Assembly: GCA_943327965.2 (NCBI GenBank)
Contig: CALPYQ020000122.1
Coordinates: 1-5,877 of the forward strand
Length of the DNA: 5,877 nt
Direction of reading: 5' to 3'
DNA from: Singulisphaera sp. GP187
GTDB taxonomy: Bacteria > Pseudomonadota > Gammaproteobacteria > Burkholderiales > Burkholderiaceae_C
Within the stretch, counting starts at the first letter, position 1. Each line of letters opens with the position of its first letter. The notes under the pieces were generated by a model. It was not told the DNA's origin, ran no database searches, and was given only the letters and a program-made list of their open reading frames with translations. Both the position numbers and the translations under genes were made by a program. Of this stretch, positions 1 to 5,140 are shown in pieces.

Positions 1-207
1 CACGTCTTCACCCTTGAGCTCAATGCGGCCTTCATCGGGTGTGATTTGTCCCAGCATGCTGTTGAACAAAGTGGTTTTGCCTGAACCATTGGGGCCAATC
101 ACGCCAAAGATTTCGCCAGGCCGAACTTCAAAGGACACGCCGCCTACTGCCTGAATGGCGCCATAGGCCTTTTTCAAATTGTGAACTTGTAAAACGGGCG
201 CGCTCAT
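1..207 (-). CDS. Branched-chain amino acid-type ABC transporter ATP-binding protein, LivG-like (partial, N-terminal 69 codons)
   Basis: This is the ATPase subunit of a HAAT-type importer (the LivG family), which sits on the cytoplasmic face and hydrolyses ATP to power the LivH/LivM permease pair. The visible protein begins MSAPVLQVHNLKKAYG and carries a clear Walker A motif, GPNGSGKTT, at residues 38-46. It also has the A-loop tyrosine at residue 15 and the strand 'VRPGEIFGVIG' just before the P-loop. The gene is cut by the left window edge, so the Q-loop, signature and Walker B are not visible. The start is firm: ATG at 207 overlaps the livM stop as ATGA and is preceded by a near-perfect Shine-Dalgarno, AAGGAGG (214-220), six bases away. 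LivG is preferred over LivF because the gene directly follows livM and because of the GPNGSGKTTLFN form of the P-loop, but the distinction is an inference from an N-terminal fragment. Confidence 0.93.
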   Translation of the reverse strand, partial: MSAPVLQVHNLKKAYGAIQAVGGVSFEVRPGEIFGVIGPNGSGKTTLFNSMLGQITPDEGRIELKGEDV

Positions 208-1214
208 GCGGCACCTCCTTTTTGTGCAGACTGTGCAGCTTGTGCCTGTTGCGAATTTAGTCGACGTGTTTCTGATTCTTGTCGCGATTGACGGCGAGCG
301 CGAATGCGGTCTGGAATGCTGAACAAACCATCGGGTAGCCAAATCATGAGGAGAACCACAGCCGATCCGAAAACAAACAAATACCAGGCTTGGGCAAAGC
401 GCAACCATTCAGGCAACACCACACCGACGGCAGATCCCAAGATGGGACCCAGGAAGTAACCAGGACCACCCACCACCACCATCAGGTACATCATGATGGA
501 TGCGCCGACGGTGAAGAGCGCGGGGTCTATGAAGCCGACTTGGGATGCATAGAGGCCACCTGCAAGGCCCGCAAACGTGGCGCCAATGGCAAAGCTCATC
601 AAGGTGTATCTGCGAGTGTCAACCCCTAAACTTTCTGCACGGATGGGGTTGTCACGCAGTGCCGTGAATGCCTTGCCCCAAGGTGATCGCAGCAGGGCCC
701 ACAAAATTAAAGCTAGCACCACTGTGAAAACCAAGACCATGCGGTAGTAAGCCAAGTTGCCATCAAAACTGATGCCGCCTATGCTGGGGCGAGTAATGTT
801 GTTGATGCCAAAGGTGCCGCCAGTTAACCATTCTTCATTGCGCATGACCAGCCAAGCTGCGGTGTTAAAGCCCAGTGTGGCAAATGCCAAGTAGATGGTT
901 TGTACACGCAGCGCAGGGAAGCCCACAATCAAGCCTGTAAAGAAACACAACAAACCACCTGCGGGCAAAGCCAACCAGAAGCTGATGCCGGCCTTTAAGC
1001 AGATGGCCACGGTGTAAGCACCAATGCCAAAGAAGGCTGCATGGCCCAAAGATTTTTGCCCCGCATAACCGACGGTCAAGTTCAATCCCATGGTGGCAAT
1101 GATGAACACCAACCATGTTGTGAAAATATGGATGCCGTAGTTTTTAAAGTAGGCGGGCACAATGGCCATGGCAATGATCAAGACCACGCCAATGAGTAGA
1201 TTGAGCTTCTTCAT
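204..1214 (-). CDS. Branched-chain amino acid-type ABC transporter permease, LivM-like
   Basis: This is an inner-membrane permease subunit of a HAAT-family importer, expected to pair with the LivH-type protein encoded just upstream. The 336-residue protein is strongly hydrophobic, with several membrane segments (for example around 5-22, 30-50, 80-100, 157-176, 205-225, 236-262 and 278-294). It has the LivM hallmark GYAGQKSLGHAAFFGIGAY at 49-67. The cytoplasmic EAA-type coupling loop, ALRDNPIRAESLGVDTRR, lies at 185-202 and would contact the ATPase. The C-terminal tail after about residue 303 is hydrophilic, rich in Arg, Gln and Ala, and looks non-conserved. The start ATG at 1214 overlaps the livH stop by four bases (ATGA) and has a strong GAGGAG ribosome site (1223-1228) eight bases upstream. 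The stop overlaps the start of the ATPase gene in the same way, so the three transporter genes are probably translationally coupled. Confidence 0.95.
   Translation of the reverse strand: MKKLNLLIGVVLIIAMAIVPAYFKNYGIHIFTTWLVFIIATMGLNLTVGYAGQKSLGHAAFFGIGAYTVAICLKAGISFWLALPAGGLLCFFTGLIVGFPALRVQTIYLAFATLGFNTAAWLVMRNEEWLTGGTFGINNITRPSIGGISFDGNLAYYRMVLVFTVVLALILWALLRSPWGKAFTALRDNPIRAESLGVDTRRYTLMSFAIGATFAGLAGGLYASQVGFIDPALFTVGASIMMYLMVVVGGPGYFLGPILGSAVGVVLPEWLRFAQAWYLFVFGSAVVLLMIWLPDGLFSIPDRIRARRQSRQESETRRLNSQQAQAAQSAQKGGAA
214..220 (-). promoter_or_regulatory. Strong Shine-Dalgarno of the LivG-type ATPase gene
   Basis: The minus strand reads AAGGAGG six bases before the ATG at 207, a full match to the 16S rRNA tail. 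It lies inside the end of the livM-type gene, so the ATPase can be translated both by coupling through the ATGA overlap and by direct initiation. Confidence 0.85.
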
Positions 1215-2086
1215 ACTTTGCGCTCCTCTTTGCGACCCAAGAGGCCTTGTGGTTTGAACAAAATCACCACCATGAAAATAATCAAGGCCACGGCATCTTT
1301 GTAGGCAGACGAAATGTAGGCCGCTGCCAAGTTTTCTGAGACGCCCACAATCAAGCCGCCCAACAATGCGCCGCGTGTGTTGTTGAAACCACCAATGATG
1401 GCGGCAAAGAAAGCTTTGGTGCCCAATGATTCACCCATGTCGAACTTGGCCAAATAGATGGGCGTCACCAAGAGTGCCGCAGCAGCAGCCAAGATGGCAT
1501 TGATGGCGAAGGTGTAAAAAATCATACGGGGTACATTGATGCCTAGCACCGATGCACTTTCGGTGTTTTGTGCCACCGCTTGCATGGCGCGGCCCGTCAC
1601 TGTTTTTGCCAAGAAGGCTTGTGTAATTAACACCAATCCCAGCGCCATGATGAAGGTGCCAATGTCGGACGCAGAAATATTGACGCCTGCCAAGTTGTAA
1701 ACCTTGTCAGGAAATATGAGTGGAAAGGGTTGAGGCTCAGAGCTGTAACCCGCACGGACACCGTTGCGCATGGCAATCGACAATCCAATGGTGGCCACCA
1801 CAATGGGCATCATGCCGTACTTGAAAAGTGGATCGACCAAGCCGCGCTTGAACAGCCATCCAAGCACCAACACCGAAACAACCACGCTGATGGCAAAACT
1901 GGCAGACAGTGCCATGCCGTTGTGGAGCATGATGACCATGATGAAGGCGGGCAGCATGACAAATTCGCCTTGGGCAAAGTTGATGGTGCCTGAGGCTTGC
2001 CACAATAGCGTAAAGCCTAGCGCCGCAAGCGCATAGATGCAGCCTGTTGCCATGCCGCTAAACAAGAGTTGAAAAAAATCGGTCAT
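1211..2086 (-). CDS. Branched-chain amino acid-type ABC transporter permease, LivH-like
   Basis: This is the second inner-membrane permease of the importer. The 291-residue length is usual for LivH. The family motif near the N terminus is clear (LGFTLLWQASGTINFAQGEF, about residues 23-42), and the EAA-type loop GRAMQAVAQNTESASVLGI lies at 165-183. The C-terminal segment includes AAIIGGFNNTRGALLGGL (228-245) and ends with the usual 'FKPQGLLGRKEERKV'. Start ATG at 2086 is seven bases after the amidohydrolase stop. A modest GGTGA ribosome site (2094-2098) sits seven bases before the ATG and shares bases with the upstream stop codon, which suggests coupling. These transporters carry Leu/Ile/Val in the classic case, but many relatives in proteobacteria carry amides, urea or aromatic acids. 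The enzyme genes in this operon point to a non-amino-acid substrate (inference). Confidence 0.95.
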   Translation of the reverse strand: MTDFFQLLFSGMATGCIYALAALGFTLLWQASGTINFAQGEFVMLPAFIMVIMLHNGMALSASFAISVVVSVLVLGWLFKRGLVDPLFKYGMMPIVVATIGLSIAMRNGVRAGYSSEPQPFPLIFPDKVYNLAGVNISASDIGTFIMALGLVLITQAFLAKTVTGRAMQAVAQNTESASVLGINVPRMIFYTFAINAILAAAAALLVTPIYLAKFDMGESLGTKAFFAAIIGGFNNTRGALLGGLIVGVSENLAAAYISSAYKDAVALIIFMVVILFKPQGLLGRKEERKV

Positions 2087-2093
2087 CGTCTGT

Positions 2094-2915
2094 TCACCAT
2101 CCTAAAATTTTGGCGGGGGTGTCCCACATCATGGCTTGAAGTTGCGCAGGCGTGAACCAACGCTCTGTCAGTTTCAAAAGTGTGCCGTAGTCCAGGCGAT
2201 AGGTGCCCCGAAGGTACGGCCAATCCGAGGCCCATATACAACGCTCAGGGCCAAAAGCATTCCATACTTTGAGGGTGTGCGCATGCGCATCATCAAAGGG
2301 AAAACCTGTTTGAGAAAACTTGGCAAAGCCAGAAATTTTGATGACGCCCAGGCCACTGTCGGCCAATTTCCAGAGGGCTTGTAATCCAGGTGCGTTAGGA
2401 CCATCGGCCCAATGCGGTCTACCGCAATGGTCAATCATGGTCTTTACGCCAATTCGTTCGATGCGGGGCCAAAGTGCTTCGAGTTGATTGGCCGATGTCT
2501 GAAACTGCGCCCACATGTCTAAATCACGCAGATGGACAAGCAATGGGTCAATGTCGGCGTAATAGTCGAGGCCATGCAAAGACGTATTGAAAGCAATACC
2601 CACAATGCCTTGCGCTTGAAAATCTTTCAAGGCTTGTTTGCTGATGTTCGCGGGCACAACGGCAATGCCTTTGAAGCGGCCTTGACCTTGTGCAATGGCG
2701 TCCAGCATGCAGCGATTGTCTAAACCATAGCCTGAGTTGGGGCCGACCAACAATGCGTGCTGTACGCCGTAGGCGTCCATCACGTGCTGGTAGTACTCAG
2801 CCGTGCCAATCTCTTGGCCTTGCGGGTGGTAGGGCACCTCAGCAGGATAGGGGAATTTTTGTGGATCTAGGACATGACAATGTCCATCGATCTTAGGTCG
2901 ATCGAAGATGTTCAT
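2094..2915 (-). CDS. Amidohydrolase-2 / LigI-like (COG3618-type) metal-dependent or lactone hydrolase
   Basis: This is a 273-residue cytoplasmic TIM-barrel hydrolase; no signal peptide is seen. Visible signatures are the strand-1 HxH motif in KIDGHCHVLDP (His12, His14), the IDHCGRP motif (His163) and the WASDWPYLR motif with the conserved Asp231. This set is typical of the amidohydrolase-2 family that includes 2-pyrone-4,6-dicarboxylate lactonase (LigI) and sulfomuconolactone hydrolase. The proteins of that group act on lactones or ring-cleavage products, which fits the aromatic-type context here. No carboxylated-lysine motif is evident, also in keeping with that group. The ATG at 2915 follows the dehydrogenase stop by 14 bp and has an AGG ribosome site (2923-2925) seven bases upstream. 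The true substrate is unknown; a lactone or other cyclic acid derived from the imported compound is an inference. Confidence 0.85.
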   Translation of the reverse strand: MNIFDRPKIDGHCHVLDPQKFPYPAEVPYHPQGQEIGTAEYYQHVMDAYGVQHALLVGPNSGYGLDNRCMLDAIAQGQGRFKGIAVVPANISKQALKDFQAQGIVGIAFNTSLHGLDYYADIDPLLVHLRDLDMWAQFQTSANQLEALWPRIERIGVKTMIDHCGRPHWADGPNAPGLQALWKLADSGLGVIKISGFAKFSQTGFPFDDAHAHTLKVWNAFGPERCIWASDWPYLRGTYRLDYGTLLKLTERWFTPAQLQAMMWDTPAKILGW

Positions 2916-2929
2916 CGGTCAACCTGAAA

Positions 2930-3769
2930 TTAGAAAGTGGCTTGGACGACGGCGCGCAACTCTGCCGTAACTTCGGGACGGACGCCAAACCACGCTTCAA
3001 ATGCGGGGACGGCTTGGTTCAGCAACATGCCCAGACCATTGACTGTGACATGACCGCGTTTGCGTGCTTCTTCAAGCAGCGGTGTTTCAAGCGGAATATA
3101 AATGGCATCAGAAACCATGGCGCTGGCGGGTAAAGCATCCAGCTGCACATCGAGTGCCGGTTGCCCATGCATCCCTTGCGTGGTGGTGTTGACCAGCAAT
3201 TTGATGTCGGCCATGGCCTCGTTGCGTTCAGCCCAAGAAACGACTTTGACACGAGGTCCAAATGCATCCGCCAAAGCTTGTGCACGTTCGGTGGTTCTGT
3301 TGGCGATGCGCACTTCTGGCGCCCCTTGCTCGAGCAAACCCACCACAATGGCGCGCGCTGCACCGCCGGCACCTAAGACCAATGCGGCGCCTGCATCACC
3401 ACGCCATGCGGGGTTGGCATCACGCAGGCTTTGGATGTAACCATTGCCATCGTTATTGGCACCCAACAAACTGCCATCGGGGCGAACCACGATGGTGTTG
3501 ATGGCTGCAATGTGACGTGCTGAGGGTGTCAGCTCGTCCATGAGTTTCATGGCGTTAACTTTGTGGGGCACTGTCACGTTGCAACCTGCGAAACCCAATG
3601 CGGAAAGTCCACGAACCGCGGCTTCCAGCTTCTCGGGTTGCACTGGCAATTGCACATACGCGCCCTTGAGGCCGTGCTTGGCTATCCAGTGGTTGTGAAT
3701 GGCGGGAGATCGGGTGTGAGCCACAGGCCAACCCATGACCCCCGCTAATACAAATCGCTTGTCGGACAT
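2930..3769 (-). CDS. Shikimate dehydrogenase family protein (AroE-like, probable catabolic paralogue)
   Basis: This is an NAD(P)-dependent oxidoreductase of the shikimate/quinate dehydrogenase family, which interconverts shikimate and 3-dehydroshikimate or quinate and 3-dehydroquinate. In the 279-residue form the N-terminal substrate domain has AHTRSP (17-22) and NVTVPHK with the catalytic Lys70. Asn91 follows in AAINT, and NND lies at 105-107 with Asp107 as the catalytic partner. The Rossmann nucleotide loop GAGGAA is at 133-138 and is followed by NRTTER at 157-162, a pattern usually linked to NADP preference. NTTTQGM is at 194-200 and the late conserved Gln252 lies in GLGMLLNQ. Two positions differ from the usual: SxS is TRS, and NTD is NND. 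The ATG at 3769 is chosen because the protein then starts at the usual distance from the first strand. A TTG at 3781 would add four residues (MVFE); neither start has a good ribosome site. The operon context suggests a catabolic rather than biosynthetic role (inference). Confidence 0.88.
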   Translation of the reverse strand: MSDKRFVLAGVMGWPVAHTRSPAIHNHWIAKHGLKGAYVQLPVQPEKLEAAVRGLSALGFAGCNVTVPHKVNAMKLMDELTPSARHIAAINTIVVRPDGSLLGANNDGNGYIQSLRDANPAWRGDAGAALVLGAGGAARAIVVGLLEQGAPEVRIANRTTERAQALADAFGPRVKVVSWAERNEAMADIKLLVNTTTQGMHGQPALDVQLDALPASAMVSDAIYIPLETPLLEEARKRGHVTVNGLGMLLNQAVPAFEAWFGVRPEVTAELRAVVQATF

Positions 3770-3802
3770 TTCAAATACCAATACAAAGTTAACGCGGCAA
3801 GA

Positions 3803-4936
3803 TTACTTCTTGTTCAAGGGTGGCAGTGTTTCTGCAACCACTGTTTTGCCATTGCGAATTTCAGTGATGAAGCTTTCGCGGTCAATGTCGCCTTTGTCGT
3901 CAAAGCAAACGTCCATCAAGACACCGGGGTGTTGCTTGGCAGAGAAGCAGCTGTTGCGAATGGCCGCAGCGGCAGCTTTGCGGTCCACCTTGCCAGATTT
4001 TTCAATGGCGGCTTTCAAGACATAAACGGCTGTGTAGCCTTTGACACCGTTGTGATCAGACACTGTTTTGTATTCGGCTTGGTACTTCTTGCCAAAGGCT
4101 TGAAGCTGAGGCGCTTCAACCGTCAAACCCACGTGGGCCACGGCGCCGTTAGCGGCTTCACCTGCCAACTCAACCACCTTGGCGCTGGTTAACACTGTTT
4201 CGCCAATGACAGGCTTGTTCCAGTTTTGCTTGCGCAATTCGCGCAACAGACGTGCAGATTCTTCTTCGTTGGTATAAGCAAACAATGCATCAGCGCCAGA
4301 TTGTTTGGCTTGAATCACAGCAGCGGAAAAGTCGACTTGACCAGACTCTGTTGAAATTTCAGCAACGATTTGTGTCGGGCCTGTTGCCAACAATTGTTTG
4401 ATGGTGGCTTGGCCACCTTTACCGAAGTCGTTGTTCACGTACAAGACGGCGAGTTTTTTGGATTTGCCTTGAATGTAGCGAGCCAACTTAGGGAAAGAGA
4501 CGGTTTGACCGAAAGCGGTGCGGAACACCCATGGGTTGCCTTGCTGCGTAATGGCTGCGGCTTCACCACCTGTGAAGTTAGGAATTTCGCCGCGTTTGCT
4601 TTCCGTCATGGAAACCATGATGGAGCCAGAAAATACAGGGCCCATGATGGCGAACACGTCATTGTCAACAGCCTTCTGTGTCAAGCCTTTGGCCACGCCT
4701 GGGTTGGTTTGAGTGTCTTCTGATGTGAAACTAATTTTGCGACCAGAAATACCGCCTGCAGCATTAATTTCTTTGATGGCCAGTTCAACGCCTTGTTTGA
4801 ACATCACGCCAGAGGTGGTGCCTGGACCAGACATCTCAACGATGTTGGCAATCTTGATATCTTGGGCTTGTGCCACAGCAGCACCAGCGGTGATGACAGT
4901 AGCCAATGCAATGCGGGTCATTTTCTGAATAGACAT
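3803..4936 (-). CDS. Periplasmic substrate-binding protein of a branched-chain amino acid-type ABC transporter (LivJ-like)
   Basis: This is the periplasmic ligand receptor that delivers substrate to the LivH/LivM permeases. The 377-residue protein has a Sec signal peptide: Lys/Arg near the start (MSIQKMTR), a hydrophobic stretch at 9-22, and a likely cleavage after AQA at residue 24. The mature part begins QDIKIANIVEMSGPG and follows the type I periplasmic-binding fold, with GVELAIKEINAAGGISGRK (49-67), DTQTNPGVA (74-82), IMGPVFSGS (97-105), LAVLYVNNDFGKGG (162-175) and a second lobe with GADALFAYTNEEE (214-226). Cys330 and Cys344 near the C terminus could form a disulfide. ATG at 4936 is preferred because it gives an intact signal peptide and has an AAGGAAAAG ribosome site just upstream. 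The frame stays open up to 5104, but those 56 extra residues do not look like a leader. It is the first gene of the operon. Ligand unknown; an aromatic or hydroaromatic acid is inferred from neighbours. Confidence 0.95.
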   Translation of the reverse strand: MSIQKMTRIALATVITAGAAVAQAQDIKIANIVEMSGPGTTSGVMFKQGVELAIKEINAAGGISGRKISFTSEDTQTNPGVAKGLTQKAVDNDVFAIMGPVFSGSIMVSMTESKRGEIPNFTGGEAAAITQQGNPWVFRTAFGQTVSFPKLARYIQGKSKKLAVLYVNNDFGKGGQATIKQLLATGPTQIVAEISTESGQVDFSAAVIQAKQSGADALFAYTNEEESARLLRELRKQNWNKPVIGETVLTSAKVVELAGEAANGAVAHVGLTVEAPQLQAFGKKYQAEYKTVSDHNGVKGYTAVYVLKAAIEKSGKVDRKAAAAAIRNSCFSAKQHPGVLMDVCFDDKGDIDRESFITEIRNGKTVVAETLPPLNKK

Positions 4937-4944
4937 AGTTTCTT

Positions 4945-4953
4945 TTCCTTGAG
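4945..4953 (-). promoter_or_regulatory. Ribosome binding site deciding the start of the substrate-binding protein
   Basis: On the minus strand the sequence AAGGAAAAG followed by AAACT leads into the ATG at 4936. This purine-rich site is at normal distance, and together with the signal peptide that begins there it excludes the longer open frame reaching up to 5104. Confidence 0.7.
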
Positions 4954-5036
4954 TCTGAAAAACCAGGCCATACAAACGACCTAGCGCTGAGTGAACACTG
5001 GGTTGCGACACACGTGAGAGCAACTGAAGTGAGCAA

Positions 5037-5066
5037 CTTATAAATGTACCCACTGCTGTTTGAAAA
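5037..5066 (-). promoter_or_regulatory. Candidate sigma70-type promoter of the transporter/enzyme operon
   Basis: Read on the minus strand, a TATAAG hexamer (5037-5042; five of six match to TATAAT) is preceded by an 18-bp spacer and TTTTCA (5061-5066; four of six match to TTGACA). Transcription would begin near 5030 and leave a leader of about 94 nt before the binding-protein ATG at 4936. The weak -35 box and long spacer fit a promoter that needs an activator, with the three-repeat site just upstream. The call rests on motif matching only. Confidence 0.45.
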
Positions 5067-5085
5067 AGGTGCTTTTTAGTCGGAA

Positions 5086-5120
5086 ATTCGTGCGATAAGC
5101 GCACATATGTGTGCGATGAT
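5086..5120. promoter_or_regulatory. Candidate IclR/PcaU-type operator with three repeats (direct, inverted, direct)
   Basis: Three 14-bp copies of a related element can be read here. Copy A (plus, 5086-5099) is ATTCGTGCGATAAG. Copy B (minus, 5095-5108) reads ATATGTGCGCTTAT. Copy C (plus, 5107-5120) is ATGTGTGCGATGAT. All three share AT-N-N-GTGCG-N-T-N-A. The GTGCG cores of A and C lie 21 bp apart, about two helical turns, with B inverted between them. A and B form GTGCG-5 bp-CGCAC, and B and C form CGCAC-6 bp-GTGCG; the latter contains the perfect palindrome CACATATGTG (5102-5111). The position between the divergent genes, and some 56-90 bp upstream of the likely operon start point, suits an activator. 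PcaU and PobR operators in Acinetobacter are known to use three repeats; binding here is inferred. Confidence 0.6.
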
Positions 5121-5140
5121 CGACCTAATTTAGGGTAAAC

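Larger units (their letters stand above)
4937..5140. other. Divergent intergenic control region
   Basis: This 204-bp gap is the only sizeable non-coding stretch in the window. It holds, from the regulator side, the three-repeat operator (5086-5120), a 15-bp palindrome AAAAAGGTGCTTTTT (5063-5077), the candidate operon promoter (5037-5066) and a leader with a direct repeat of GAGCAACT (5018-5025 and 5031-5038). No convincing -35/-10 pair was found for the regulator. Since its start codon lies only about 20 bp from copy C, its promoter must overlap the operator, which would give autoregulation (inference). No small gene with a credible start and ribosome site was seen. Confidence 0.75.

Noticed and set aside
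390..629. Plus-strand open frame with His-rich segment
   Set aside because: It lies fully antisense to the livM-type gene; the His run is the reverse reading of Val/Gly codons (MVVVGGPGY) in the permease. No ribosome site or family resemblance.
3102..3440. Plus-strand open frame of 112 residues opposite the shikimate dehydrogenase
   Set aside because: Antisense reading of a gene whose motifs are clear; composition (Ala, Ser, Cys, Arg-rich) is that of a shadow frame.
3770..3781. TTG start at 3781 for the shikimate dehydrogenase
   Set aside because: It adds only MVFE before an ATG at the usual family start, uses a rarer start codon and has no better ribosome site. It cannot be fully excluded.
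3770..3802. Possible terminator between the binding protein and the dehydrogenase
   Set aside because: The 33-bp gap has no GC-rich hairpin followed by a T-run, so read-through into the rest of the operon is expected.
4370..4723. 117-residue plus-strand open frame inside the binding-protein gene
   Set aside because: Antisense shadow of a strongly supported gene, with no recognisable domain and no promoter or ribosome site.
5011..5016. CACGTG palindrome in the leader
   Set aside because: A single 6-bp palindrome is expected by chance; it does not match the GTGCG repeat set and lies downstream of the proposed start point.
4937..5104. Extension of the substrate-binding protein by 56 residues to an ATG at 5104
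   Set aside because: The extension has no ribosome site, pushes the signal peptide inside the protein, overlaps the operator and promoter, and reads as random sequence. ATG 4936 has a good ribosome site and begins a standard signal peptide.
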